Positions 33,492-41,706 of a stretch of 64,000 nt of DNA are shown here, in pieces (the first letter of the stretch is position 1; the number at the start of each line of letters is the position of its first letter). The notes beneath the pieces are model-generated. The model made no database searches and had not been told where the DNA came from. It worked only from the letters and a program-made list of their open reading frames with translations. The DNA lies in assembly GCF_025699125.1 (NCBI RefSeq), contig NZ_JAILWC010000003.1:186001-250000 (forward strand). The letters are read 5' to 3'. The stretch comes from Nitrosopumilus sp. (GTDB taxonomy: Archaea > Thermoproteota > Nitrososphaeria > Nitrososphaerales > Nitrosopumilaceae). The position numbers and the translations under genes were made by a program.

Positions 33492-33962
33492 ATGACTTGT
33501 AAAGGAATTTGTGTTAGATATAAGGCTCAAAAGCCAGTTGGAACCGGAAGATATGCTTCAGGACAACGTCGATGCCAAATTTGTGAAATATTCATCAAAT
33601 GGGAAGGACTTTGGTGTCCATGTTGTGGATATAGATTAAGAACAAAACCACGTAATCTTAAGTACAAAGCAAAATTACGAGCTAGAGTTGAGGCTGATTC
33701 TATTGAAGCTAAAGCAGTTGCTGACACTCAACCAGAAGAAATTGAAGTTGAAGTAAATCCAAAAACAAAATCCAAATCAAAAACTGTAAAAGCTAAAGCA
33801 GCAAAATCCAAAGTAGCAACAAAAACTAAAGAAAAAACTCCATGCAAATACTGTGAAAAATTATTTGTTTATGCAGATAAACACGAAAAGAATTGCAAGA
33901 AGAATCCTGATGTTGAAGTTGTATCTGCTCACGAGAATGAATCAATAGCAATAAAAGCATAA
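33492..33962 (+). CDS. Zinc-finger protein, Nitrososphaerota type
   Basis: A 156-residue protein with a highly conserved-looking N-terminal zinc domain (MTCKGICVRYKAQKPVGTGR, then RRCQICEIFIKWEGLWCPCC). A Lys/Ala-rich linker like a histone tail follows, and a second zinc finger near the end (CKYCEKLFVYADKHEKNC, a C2HC layout). I associate this N-terminal domain with Nitrososphaerota, where several copies occur per genome. The basic linker suggests DNA or RNA binding. Its exact role is unknown. Confidence 0.75.
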   Translation: MTCKGICVRYKAQKPVGTGRYASGQRRCQICEIFIKWEGLWCPCCGYRLRTKPRNLKYKAKLRARVEADSIEAKAVADTQPEEIEVEVNPKTKSKSKTVKAKAAKSKVATKTKEKTPCKYCEKLFVYADKHEKNCKKNPDVEVVSAHENESIAIKA

Positions 33963-33979
33963 GATTTGTTCATAGCTTA

Positions 33980-34321
33980 TTGAACTCTCCAAATGGATTT
34001 TTCCAGAAAGCGGTAAATTTGGAGAGCCGTAACTTCTTTTTACAAATTCAAAAATTTGAAAATGGCTATTTTATTTCAATAACTGAAGGTGCTAAAAAAA
34101 TAGGTTCGATTATTGCCTCTTTAGCTACGGGGCCTAGTCCTATCACCACTACTGTAATTCCCGCAAGAACAGATTCTCTTTTTTTAAAACTCGTTGCTGA
34201 ACGAATTAGTACTAGGATGAGAGGAATTGCTCTAGTTTCAGTATTTGTTCAAAAAGAATTAGAAACTGATACTGCAAAAGCCTTAATGTCTGAAATTATG
34301 GACATGATTGAGAATGAGTGA
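33980..34321 (+). CDS. Conserved small protein of unknown function
   Basis: A 113-residue alpha/beta protein starting with TTG (MNSPNGFFQKAVNLES). The pattern of strands (FFLQIQKFENGYFISITEG, KIGSIIASL) and helix (LKLVAERISTRMRGIAL) loosely recalls small proteasome-assembly-chaperone folds, but this is a weak resemblance. It overlaps the UbiD gene by 8 bases, which suggests cotranslation rather than shared function. Confidence 0.6.
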   Translation: MNSPNGFFQKAVNLESRNFFLQIQKFENGYFISITEGAKKIGSIIASLATGPSPITTTVIPARTDSLFLKLVAERISTRMRGIALVSVFVQKELETDTAKALMSEIMDMIENE

Positions 34322-35645
34322 TTTAAGAAATTATATTTCTCAAATTAAAAAGATCAACGATCTTAAAATAATAAAAAGAAAAGTTTCGACAAAATTCGAA
34401 ATAGCCGGCATTACTGCAAAAGTTGATGGTTCACATGCTGTATTGTTTGAAAATATTAAAGAAAGCAATTTTCATTTAGTTGCAAATTTAGTGGGAACCA
34501 GGAAACGATTTGCTTTAGCAATGGGCGGGACTGAAAATAATATACACGCAAAAATTATTTCGGCAATTAAAAAAGCCAAACATCCAAGAATTATCCCTTC
34601 AGGAAAATTCTTGGAAAACAAGTCAAAAAATCTCTTTTCTATGCCTATTGTGACTCATTTTGAAAAAGAATCTGGCCCTTTTATCACATCTTCTGTGGCT
34701 TATGCCAAAAACCCTGAAACTGGAAAACAAAATTCTTCATTTCATAGAATGATGCCAATTGATAAAACTCATTTTACAATTAGAATGGTGGAAGGACGTC
34801 ATCTTCACAGATGTTTCGTTGACGCAAAAGAACATGGAGAAGATCTCAAAATTGCAATCACAGTAGGTGTTCATCCAGCAATTTTGATTGCAGGCGCATA
34901 TCAAGCAGAATGGGGAAAAGATGAAATTGATATTGCAAATTCGCTTTTAGGCGGAAAACTTACTTTGACGAAACTTCCTTTTTCAGGGTTGAATGTGCCA
35001 TCAGGTTCCGAAATTGTAATGGAAGGAAAAATTCTGCGCGACAAAACTCATCCTGAATGGATGGTTGAAATGCTTCAAACATATGATCATAAAAGATCTC
35101 AGCCTGTTTTTGAACTTGAAAATTTATTCTTTAGAACCAACCCTATTTTCCATGATGTCCTATCTGGATATTCTGAACATAGGTTACTGATGGGAATGCC
35201 AATTGAATCTAAGCTAAATGGTGAATTAAAAAAAGCATTTCCTCAAACACTCAAGGTTTCTATGACTAATGGTGGATGTAATTGGCTACATGCAGTTGTG
35301 CAAATTAAAAAGAAAAGCGATTCCGATCCTAAGAAAATAATTAAAAAGACATTTGATTCACATCGTTCATTAAAGCAAGTAACTGTAGTTGATGAAGACA
35401 TTGATCCTACTAGTGCAGAATCAGTAGAGTATGCTATGGCTACAAGATTTCAAGCTGATAAAGATTTAATGATTCTTAAGAAAGTTCGTGGCTCAAGCCT
35501 TGATCCTTCAAGTAATCAAAAGAAATTACAAACTGCTAAAATGGGAATTGATGCAACACGCTCTCTTTCTAAACGTCCAGAGGGCTTTGAATTAGCTAAA
35601 ATCCCAAAAATCAATAAAATCAATCTAGAAAAATATATCCAATAA
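34314..35645 (+). CDS. UbiD-family decarboxylase
   Basis: A 443-residue enzyme of the UbiD family, which uses prenylated FMN to decarboxylate unsaturated or aromatic acids. Conserved elements: VDGSHAVLFENIK, HRMMPIDKTHFTIRM, the ATP-like metal/prFMN region (VEGRHLHRCFVDAKEHGEDL), VGVHPAILIAGA and ATRFQADKDL. In archaea one homolog acts in the mevalonate variant pathway (phosphomevalonate-derived decarboxylation) and others in quinone synthesis; the choice cannot be made here. ATG 34314 is preferred over TTG 34308. Confidence 0.85.
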   Translation: MSDLRNYISQIKKINDLKIIKRKVSTKFEIAGITAKVDGSHAVLFENIKESNFHLVANLVGTRKRFALAMGGTENNIHAKIISAIKKAKHPRIIPSGKFLENKSKNLFSMPIVTHFEKESGPFITSSVAYAKNPETGKQNSSFHRMMPIDKTHFTIRMVEGRHLHRCFVDAKEHGEDLKIAITVGVHPAILIAGAYQAEWGKDEIDIANSLLGGKLTLTKLPFSGLNVPSGSEIVMEGKILRDKTHPEWMVEMLQTYDHKRSQPVFELENLFFRTNPIFHDVLSGYSEHRLLMGMPIESKLNGELKKAFPQTLKVSMTNGGCNWLHAVVQIKKKSDSDPKKIIKKTFDSHRSLKQVTVVDEDIDPTSAESVEYAMATRFQADKDLMILKKVRGSSLDPSSNQKKLQTAKMGIDATRSLSKRPEGFELAKIPKINKINLEKYIQ

Positions 35646-35701
35646 TCATTAAACTGATTAAATTAAATTGGATGAGTAAAAGATCATATTAAATCAAAGA
35701 T

Positions 35702-36190
35702 ATGTCTTCTAAAAATTCCCAAATACGTGAAAAAAGTCCCTCAGAATCACATGCAGAAGTAATAGTTAGGATGTTTCCTTCTGATGCAAACCCTGCAGGA
35801 AATGTGTTTGGTGGTGAAATTCTAAAACATATTGACATGGTTGCAGGAATTGTGGCTCAGCGACATTCTCAATCAAATGCTGTTACTGTGTCTATGGACA
35901 GTGTCAATTTTCTAAAGCCTGTGTTTGTAGGAAATGTTCTCAAATTAAATGCAAGAATTAACTATGTACATAACTCCTCAATGGAAATTGAAGTAAAAGC
36001 CGAAGCTGAGGATATTGTAACAGGAATAAGGACTCTAACTGGAACTGCTTTTGTTACATTTGTAGCTCTAGATAAAAATGGAAAACCAACACATGTTCCA
36101 AAATTAGCTCTTAAAACAGATGAGGATAGAGCCAAATTTGAGGAAGGTAAACTCAGAATGGAAAAACGTCTAAGAAAGCGTCAAAAATAA
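35702..36190 (+). CDS. Acyl-CoA thioesterase (hotdog fold)
   Basis: A 162-residue thioesterase hydrolysing acyl-CoA to free acid. Family signature: NPAGNVFGGEILKHIDMVAG with the catalytic Asp in HIDM, then MDSVNFLKPVFVGNVLKLNA. The single hotdog domain is of normal length with a basic C-terminal helix (KLRMEKRLRKRQK). It is close to the YciA/BFIT branch. It probably regulates CoA-ester pools. Confidence 0.9.
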   Translation: MSSKNSQIREKSPSESHAEVIVRMFPSDANPAGNVFGGEILKHIDMVAGIVAQRHSQSNAVTVSMDSVNFLKPVFVGNVLKLNARINYVHNSSMEIEVKAEAEDIVTGIRTLTGTAFVTFVALDKNGKPTHVPKLALKTDEDRAKFEEGKLRMEKRLRKRQK

Positions 36191-36245
36191 ACTTCTCTTA
36201 ATTTCTATAGATCCATTTAAGAATAACAAAAATTATCTTTAGTTA

Positions 36246-36656
36246 TTGTCTGAACAAGAAAAAAACAATGAATGGGATTCCTTATGGCAAGAATACACAA
36301 AAGCACTTGACAACTGGAAAACTGTTTATGAACAAATTCAAAAAGCTAGTAGTGACATGCAAGAAAAATTCAATCAAGTATGGGACAAAGCAACTGTTGA
36401 ATCTAGTACTGAAACCATGAAACTGTTTACTGAAAACTGGCAAAAATCAATGGCTGATGCTGGAATGAATTCTTTCAAAGAATTTACTGAAAACTGGCAA
36501 AAAGTACTAAATGATTCAAATACTTCCACTTTCAAACAATTTACTGAAAACTGGCAAAAGGCTTTCAGTTCATCTGGACTAGAACAAATGAATGCCTATG
36601 GTGAAATGATGAAGAAATTCGCTGAAACCTGGAGTTCAATGTGGCCAAAATCTTAA
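36246..36656 (+). CDS. Trp-rich helical repeat protein, phasin-like (paralog 1)
   Basis: A 136-residue all-helical protein starting with TTG. About 20-residue repeats are obvious: KLFTENWQKSMADAGMNSF, KEFTENWQKVLNDSNTSTF, KQFTENWQKAFSSSGLEQM and a diverged KKFAETWSSMW. N-terminal ALDNWKTVYEQIQKASSDMQ and the C-terminal part align with the protein at 40700-41176 (ALNGWKESLAQWQKATNETL; FNEQWEKFLSTSGDD), so the two are paralogs. The layout resembles phasins that coat polyhydroxyalkanoate granules. That function is inference; no polymer synthase is in the window. Confidence 0.65.
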   Translation: MSEQEKNNEWDSLWQEYTKALDNWKTVYEQIQKASSDMQEKFNQVWDKATVESSTETMKLFTENWQKSMADAGMNSFKEFTENWQKVLNDSNTSTFKQFTENWQKAFSSSGLEQMNAYGEMMKKFAETWSSMWPKS

Positions 36657-36978
36657 TTCCTTGAATTGAGAAAAAAATTATTCTTTTTTTGTAGTTGTAT
36701 TGCTATAGAGATAATGACTGCTTTTGAAGTAACAGATAATCTGTCTTCTCTTGGTGAATTCATTTAGCATTAGTCTAAATGATAGTTTTTGGTAAACTGA
36801 TTGTTTTTCATTTTATAATAGGATACTGGTGAACAAAATCTAAAAAAATTCATCATATTTTAAAACTTTGAAAAATATACTGTCGATTTCTAAAAACCAT
36901 GAATATTATTTCTAGGTCATGCATACTGTAAATTTCTAAATTAAAGTGAAATATAAAAAAAGAAAAATCAATCACACA
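36657..36978. other. Intergenic stretch of 322 bases between convergent genes
   Basis: Low-complexity AT-rich sequence between the ends of two phasin-like genes. T-rich runs after 36675 may end transcription of the upstream gene. No gene or RNA was recognised. Confidence 0.45.
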
Positions 36979-36996
36979 CTAGTTTTTTTGTGTGAT
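36971..36996 (-). terminator. Hairpin overlapping the stop codon of the phasin-like gene
   Basis: ATCACAC (36971-36977) and GTGTGAT (36990-36996) form a 7-bp stem spanning the end of the minus-strand gene. It may act in transcript 3'-end formation or stability. Confidence 0.4.
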
Positions 36997-37392
36997 AGGA
37001 TTAATCCAAGATTGGATTGTGTTTTTATTCAATTCAGCAAATGCGTTTATGTTATCATTGAATGTTTTGATGTTTTGAACAGTTGCATCAATTGTTGTTT
37101 TAACTAATTGATTGTTTACTGTACTTGCTTGAACAATTTGCTTGTTTGTATCAATAATTGCAGTTTTTGCAGCATCAGGAATATCTGAAATAATTCCAGT
37201 CTTTTTTGCAAATTCTTGTTGTACCGATACAGATGCATTAATTGTTTTCTCACAAGTTTTCATACATTCTTCTTGCAATTGTGTCATAGCTTGAAAATAC
37301 TGTGGGGTGATTTTTGAAATATTTTCAAAGTATTTTTGGACATTTTGCTTGTACATTGAATATACATTGTTTGATTGAGTTTGTGTGCTCAT
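36979..37392 (-). CDS. Phasin-like helical protein
   Basis: A 137-residue helical protein, MSTQTQSNNVYSMYKQNVQK and onward. It has amphipathic helices rich in Gln, Asn and Thr (MTQLQEECMKTCEKTINASV) and ends with FAELNKNTIQSWINPITQK. This composition is like phasin-family granule-associated proteins. ATG 37392 is chosen: a TATATATA box lies 20-28 bases upstream on the minus strand, which excludes the longer frame. The promoter is preceded by a 10-bp tandem repeat. It is flanked by two Trp-rich paralogs, suggesting a common structure or compartment (inference). Confidence 0.6.
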   Translation of the reverse strand: MSTQTQSNNVYSMYKQNVQKYFENISKITPQYFQAMTQLQEECMKTCEKTINASVSVQQEFAKKTGIISDIPDAAKTAIIDTNKQIVQASTVNNQLVKTTIDATVQNIKTFNDNINAFAELNKNTIQSWINPITQKN

Positions 37393-37411
37393 ACGATAAC
37401 ATTTTGACACT

Positions 37412-37420
37412 GATATATAT
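37412..37420 (-). promoter_or_regulatory. BoxA of the phasin-like gene
   Basis: TATATATA-type element centred about 24 bases before the minus-strand ATG at 37392. It directly abuts the 10-bp tandem repeat array, placing the repeats where a transcription-factor site or BRE would lie. Confidence 0.6.
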
Positions 37421-37460
37421 ACTATTGGTAACTATTGGTAACTATTGGTAACTATTGGCT
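37421..37460. repeat. 10-bp tandem repeat (ACTATTGGTA x3 plus one variant)
   Basis: Three perfect head-to-tail copies of ACTATTGGTA (37421-37450) and a fourth, ACTATTGGCT. A 10-base period puts each copy on the same face of the helix. The array lies immediately upstream of the BoxA of the minus-strand phasin-like gene, and in the shared upstream region of the plus-strand gene at 37532. It is a strong candidate for a multi-site operator. Confidence 0.7.
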
Positions 37461-37531
37461 ACCAAAACATATGTAATAAAACTCGGTTATGATTTCAAAA
37501 GAATAAAACTGATCTAATCCAAATTTTGTTG

Positions 37532-38197
37532 ATGGAGATTACTCAGAATGAATGCTTTGTTGAATTATCTAGTTTTGATGATTTAGCAAGATACGTTTGT
37601 GCCTTTCAAGAATATCCTAGAAGAGTATATTCTCAAGAATTCAAAGGTTCTAGAATTATTTCAAGTAGTTTGACTCTTGCAAATACTTTGTTGATTTTTT
37701 ATGCCCCTTTACCCAAATTTGGAAGATATGTTTCATATCGAGTTAACGGAGATAAGGAAATTTGTGATGTTGTTGAATCTACAAAAAATATCTCAAATTA
37801 TGCACCAATTGTTCATATGGAATCAGAAATTTCTCCTTTACCAGCAGAATCAAAAAAAATATCTGATATATTCTATCCAATTCAAGTACGAGATTTAGGA
37901 AGTTTAGCTAGATTAACATATAATCCTGAATTTCCAGACGAATCTAATCTTACTCTATATGCACTTCAACACAAAGAATTTTGGGTAATAGGATATATCA
38001 CTTCATTAGAAATGGATGAAGTCTATTATAATTTCAATTATGTTAAATTAGATTCTGAACCTTCAAAACATTTTATAAAATATCAGGGAAATCTAGGAAA
38101 AGAACCAGAATTTTCTAATAGTATAGAGCATGGATTTTCATATTTGCCTATTATTAAAATCAAGAAAAATCCACATATTTTTGGATTTTCAACTTAA
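37532..38197 (+). CDS. Hypothetical protein
   Basis: A 221-residue soluble protein starting MEITQNECFVELSSFDDLAR. It has mixed alpha/beta content and no signal peptide, and is rich in aromatic residues (YAPLPKFGRYVSYRV, KEFWVIGYI, YYNFNYVKL). I do not recognise a family. Upstream it shares the repeat-bearing intergenic region with the phasin-like gene; downstream it converges directly with the next gene (stop codons adjacent). Confidence 0.55.
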   Translation: MEITQNECFVELSSFDDLARYVCAFQEYPRRVYSQEFKGSRIISSSLTLANTLLIFYAPLPKFGRYVSYRVNGDKEICDVVESTKNISNYAPIVHMESEISPLPAESKKISDIFYPIQVRDLGSLARLTYNPEFPDESNLTLYALQHKEFWVIGYITSLEMDEVYYNFNYVKLDSEPSKHFIKYQGNLGKEPEFSNSIEHGFSYLPIIKIKKNPHIFGFST

Positions 38198-38881
38198 CTA
38201 TTTCCATATTGTTAATTCTTTAATTTTTCTCCTTGATTCTTCAACTAATCGTTTCATTACAGGAATGTATATTTCAGCAGCATATGCAATTTCAATATCT
38301 TTATGATTTTCAATATCTAAAAATGTTGAGACATTAATTTGATTTTTACCTACTTTAGGTTCATTCTTTTCATTTCTTTTATGATTAATAATTTCTAAAA
38401 ATACTGGTAATTGCCTTTTTACTTCGATATCTAATTCTTCTTTAGAACGTAGTTTTTCATTACTTAAACTAACTTTGATTTGTTGATTAATATCATCTTC
38501 GTAGCGGTCAGATGCTCTAATCATTATCTTGATCTCAGGAATTCTTTCTGATTTAATCTTACATTGACATATTTTTTTTATAAAATTTGGATATGGGTTT
38601 CCATGTTCATATTCATATTTCTGTAAAAACCACTGGAAAAATTTGATTGCATTTTGGTCGTTTTTCTTTATTGCTTTTTCATGAAATTTCTCTAGGGAAA
38701 TTTTTTCTGAAATGAATAATCCAAAATCTCTATTTGCTTCTTCAAAAATACCATCATAAGTATTACTTACCGAATTAATGAATTCCTTAAAAAAATGATT
38801 TACATAAAATGGATCTGGGTCATATTGTTTAATCTGTTTAACACAAATTTCACAATCTCTTATCTGTTCTTCAATATTCAT
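38198..38881 (-). CDS. Hypothetical helical protein, second gene of a two-gene operon
   Basis: A 227-residue, largely helical and charged protein (MNIEEQIRDCEICVKQIKQY). Cysteines occur at the start and in KKICQCKIKSER. No membrane segment is seen. It overlaps the upstream gene by 4 bases (ATGA), so the two are translationally coupled. No family is recognised. Confidence 0.5.
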   Translation of the reverse strand: MNIEEQIRDCEICVKQIKQYDPDPFYVNHFFKEFINSVSNTYDGIFEEANRDFGLFISEKISLEKFHEKAIKKNDQNAIKFFQWFLQKYEYEHGNPYPNFIKKICQCKIKSERIPEIKIMIRASDRYEDDINQQIKVSLSNEKLRSKEELDIEVKRQLPVFLEIINHKRNEKNEPKVGKNQINVSTFLDIENHKDIEIAYAAEIYIPVMKRLVEESRRKIKELTIWK

Positions 38882-39261
38882 TGATCTTTGCCAGATTCTA
38901 GGTTTACATATTTTGATTGCTTCTTCAAACTTGCTGCTAATTCTTTAAAAATTTCATTAACACTTACATCTACTAGATTTATGGTTGCATTTTCTTTTAC
39001 AATTTGTTTTTCAAATTTTTCTTTAATTGCAAAAGATACTGATGACCAATGAAGAATTCCCTTCAATTGTTCTTCAGCAGTGACATTTGTTGTAGGGAAA
39101 TTCGCTGGAGAAAAAACAATTCCATTTGTCCATTGCATTGTAGGAATTCCTCCACCAGATGATCTTGTACTAAACGCTATTTGCTTTACCCAATCATCAA
39201 ATTTATATTCAATCACCTCGTGAATTATCAATTTTTTCCATGGTTCTATTGATATTTCCAT
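38878..39261 (-). CDS. Hypothetical protein, first gene of a two-gene operon
   Basis: A 127-residue protein beginning MEISIEPWKKLIIHEVIEYK, with a Gly/Ser-rich, aromatic middle (SSGGGIPTMQWTNGIVFSPA) and a helical end. It is probably soluble. It is coupled to the downstream gene by a 4-base overlap. I recognise no family, and neighbours give no clear role. Confidence 0.5.
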   Translation of the reverse strand: MEISIEPWKKLIIHEVIEYKFDDWVKQIAFSTRSSGGGIPTMQWTNGIVFSPANFPTTNVTAEEQLKGILHWSSVSFAIKEKFEKQIVKENATINLVDVSVNEIFKELAASLKKQSKYVNLESGKDQ

Positions 39262-39404
39262 CTAATAATGAGGAATCTTAAACCAATTATAATCTTATTT
39301 TTTCATGTTTTTCATTTTTTCTTGTTTTTATCATACATCTAGTTCCTCCAAATTTTATTGATTAAAATTGCTTATTTACTAGAAATCAATCAGTATTTTT
39401 TATA

Positions 39405-40670
39405 ATGGATAAATGGGCTGACTATTTAATTTCTAAAGTCAGTTATGACTCAGATCATTTGATCTCTGTTGCAATCCGTCATCAAGATACTGAGCAAGGA
39501 ATTACAGAAGGCAAGCCCATAGATCGTTTGACCATTGCCTCTGATATTAAGAACGGTTTACTCTACATTACAATTTACAATGGGAAAAATTCCTGGAAAA
39601 AAGGACACAAAATTAAAACATTCTCAATTAGCGGTACTCCATATCTACGAATTGATGGAAATAAAGTAAAATTAGATTATCTTGGAGATATACAAGAATT
39701 ATTGATTCCTGAATATGATTTTTCCGAACAATTAGAATCACATCAAGAACCAATCACAGAGCCAGAAGAGGAAGCAACACCGGAGCAATTAGCTAGATTA
39801 GAACAATTAGAAAAACAAATTGAACAATTAGAATCACATCAAGAACCAATCACAGAGCCAGAAACTCTTCCCAGTCCTAGAGGTTCATTACCGAAAGATT
39901 CCACAGAAGAGCTCCCTCAAGAACTAGATCTTGCACCAGAACCAATCACAGAGCCAGAAACTCTTCCCAGTCCTAGAGGTTCATTACCGAAAGATTCCAC
40001 AGAAGAGCTCCCTCAAGAACTAGATCTTGCACCAGAACCAATCACAGAGCCAGAAACTCTTCCCAGTCCTAGAGGTTCATTACCGAAAGATTCCACAGAA
40101 GAGCTCCCTCAAGAACTAGATCTTGCACCAGAACCAATCACAGAGCCAGAAGAGGAGGAAGCAACACCGGAGCAATTAGCTAGATTAGAACAATTAGAAA
40201 AACAAATTGAACAATTAGAATCACATCAAGAACCAATCACAGAGCCAGAAGAGGAGGAAGCAACACAGGAACAATTAACCCAATTAAATGATTTACAACA
40301 ACAAATTGATGAATTAGAAAATATATTGTCATCTAATCTAAATTTATCTTCAGGTAAATCATCTAAACAAATTCCTAAAATTAAGAAATCAAAAAAACCT
40401 GAAGACACAAATATTGAACAAAAAATAATTCGTACTTTACAAAAACAAAATCAAAAACTTGATAATATTGAGAAAAAACTTCATAACTCAACAATTGAAA
40501 AAACTCTTGAATCTAATTCACTTGATGCTTATTGTGTAAAATGTAAAACAAAAAGAAATATTGAAAATCCTGAAGAGACTGTAATGAAAAATGGTAGACC
40601 AGCAATACGTGGAATATGTGCTGTTTGTAAATGTAAAGTTTTCAGAATCATAAAAACTAAAAAAAATTAA
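39405..40670 (+). CDS. Repeat-rich protein with DUF3892-like N-terminus and DUF5679-like zinc ribbon
   Basis: A 421-residue protein. The first 105 residues resemble DUF3892-type domains (ITIYNGKNSWKKG, PYLRIDGNKVKLDYLGDIQE). The middle is acidic: three exact 32-residue repeats (EPITEPETLPSPRGSLPKDS unit) flanked by two copies of a coiled-coil segment (ARLEQLEKQIEQLESHQEP). A Lys-rich coiled coil follows. The end is a zinc ribbon (YCVKCKTKRNIENPEE ... CAVCKCKVFRI) like DUF5679, a domain I associate with this phylum. The function is unknown; the layout suggests an extended linker joining two small domains. Confidence 0.7.
   Translation: MDKWADYLISKVSYDSDHLISVAIRHQDTEQGITEGKPIDRLTIASDIKNGLLYITIYNGKNSWKKGHKIKTFSISGTPYLRIDGNKVKLDYLGDIQELLIPEYDFSEQLESHQEPITEPEEEATPEQLARLEQLEKQIEQLESHQEPITEPETLPSPRGSLPKDSTEELPQELDLAPEPITEPETLPSPRGSLPKDSTEELPQELDLAPEPITEPETLPSPRGSLPKDSTEELPQELDLAPEPITEPEEEEATPEQLARLEQLEKQIEQLESHQEPITEPEEEEATQEQLTQLNDLQQQIDELENILSSNLNLSSGKSSKQIPKIKKSKKPEDTNIEQKIIRTLQKQNQKLDNIEKKLHNSTIEKTLESNSLDAYCVKCKTKRNIENPEETVMKNGRPAIRGICAVCKCKVFRIIKTKKN
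39843..40130 (+). repeat. 96-bp minisatellite, three perfect copies
   Basis: Units at 39843-39938, 39939-40034 and 40035-40130 are identical base for base and keep the frame (32 codons each). Longer flanking repeats starting GAACAATTAGAATCACATCA occur on both sides. Lack of synonymous change means very recent expansion or homogenisation. Confidence 0.9.
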
Positions 40671-40699
40671 ATTATTTCTAAATTCTAAACTTGTTTAAA

Positions 40700-41176
40700 T
40701 TATACTTGACCTGATTGCCATGCCTGATTGAATTTTTTAATGGCTTCCTGATATGCTGCAATTGAATCATCTCCCGATGTTGAAAGAAATTTCTCCCACT
40801 GTTCATTAAATTTCTTTATTGATTCAATATTTGTCTCCTTGAAAATGCTTTCAATCATCTTTGTTTGTTGTTTGATGTATTGTGGTCCAATTTCTTCCCA
40901 AGTATTTTCCCAACTTGAACTCACTTTTTTTAATAATTCTGCATCGGATTCTAATGCTTTTTGACATGCATCATGATAAGTCATTAGAGTTTCATTGGTG
41001 GCTTTTTGCCATTGAGCAAGAGATTCTTTCCATCCATTTAATGCAGCATTGTATTCTTTCCATGCTTTTTCAAATTCTGGTTTTTTTGATGATGCTGATT
41101 TTACTTGTTTTTTTGGCTTGGAATCTACCTTTTTTACTGGCTTTTTTTTAGCAGTTGCTTTTTTCTTTACAGCCAT
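40700..41176 (-). CDS. Trp-rich helical protein with Lys-rich tail, phasin-like (paralog 2)
   Basis: A 158-residue protein. The first 35 residues are a Lys/Ala/Pro-rich tail (MAVKKKATAKKKPVKKVDSK), similar to that of the SWIB-like protein at 25168. The rest is helical and aligns with the protein at 36246 (WKEYNAALNGWKESL against WQEYTKALDNWKTVY; FNEQWEKFLSTSGDD against the WQK repeats). It resembles PHA-granule phasins, some of which also carry basic, DNA-binding tails. A bridge between granule and DNA is thus conceivable but only inferred. Confidence 0.65.
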   Translation of the reverse strand: MAVKKKATAKKKPVKKVDSKPKKQVKSASSKKPEFEKAWKEYNAALNGWKESLAQWQKATNETLMTYHDACQKALESDAELLKKVSSSWENTWEEIGPQYIKQQTKMIESIFKETNIESIKKFNEQWEKFLSTSGDDSIAAYQEAIKKFNQAWQSGQV

Positions 41177-41250
41177 ATCCTGTTTAAAAAATAGTAGATG
41201 TTAAATCTTTCAATAATTTTAGGATTAGAAAAAAAATCATTCAATCTTCG

Positions 41251-41406
41251 TTAAAATTTTGATGCTTTGGTAAATTTTGGAGCATGTTTTTTATCTTTAT
41301 TTTTAAATAATTCATAGTGCTCTCTACAAAGATTTCTAGTTTCTCGAAAACTTATACTGATTGTCTCTAATGCTTTTTGTTTGCACTCTGAGATACTACA
41401 TTTCAA
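41251..41406 (-). CDS. Small zinc-finger protein with TTG start
   Basis: A 51-residue frame: LKCSISECKQKALETISISF, then RETRNLCREHYELFKNK and a basic end. Cys-x4-Cys followed by Cys-x2-His forms a credible zinc site (CSISEC ... LCREHY). I associate this pattern with small zinc-finger proteins of Nitrososphaerota. The only standard start is TTG 41406; the frame stays open a few codons upstream. It fills what otherwise looks like a 320-base intergenic gap. Confidence 0.55.
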   Translation of the reverse strand: MKCSISECKQKALETISISFRETRNLCREHYELFKNKDKKHAPKFTKASKF

Positions 41407-41496
41407 TACGAAAAATATCTCCTGATCAGTAATAAAACTTTGAAATTATGTCATTACCACTGCTAACTTTTTATCATTGCGTAATATCGAAAAAAT

Positions 41497-41706
41497 ATGA
41501 ACGACGATGAGAAAGGAAAGCGATTTTTAGAATTAATTGATGAGCAAAATAATCTTCAATGGAGTGCCATTGCAAAACTGACTTCTTTAATTAGTTCAAA
41601 ATGGAATTCCAGAGAGCTTCAAAATGAACTGGAATCAATAGTGGAAAAGCATTCAACGATAACAAAAGAGCTTAACAGTCTAGATGAGAATAGTAGTATT
41701 TTATAG
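41497..41706 (+). CDS. Small helical protein of unknown function
   Basis: A 69-residue charged helical protein (MNDDEKGKRFLELIDEQNNL, ending LDENSSIL). ATG start; it overlaps the convergent ctaB end by 6 bases. No family is recognised. Codon use and composition look like a real gene. Confidence 0.6.
   Translation: MNDDEKGKRFLELIDEQNNLQWSAIAKLTSLISSKWNSRELQNELESIVEKHSTITKELNSLDENSSIL

Noticed and set aside
37421..37460. CRISPR or attachment site
   Set aside because: Units are only 10 bases and directly adjacent without spacers; the position before a BoxA fits an operator better.
39843..40130. CRISPR-like array
   Set aside because: The repeats are contiguous, in frame, without spacers, and code for protein; no cas genes are present.
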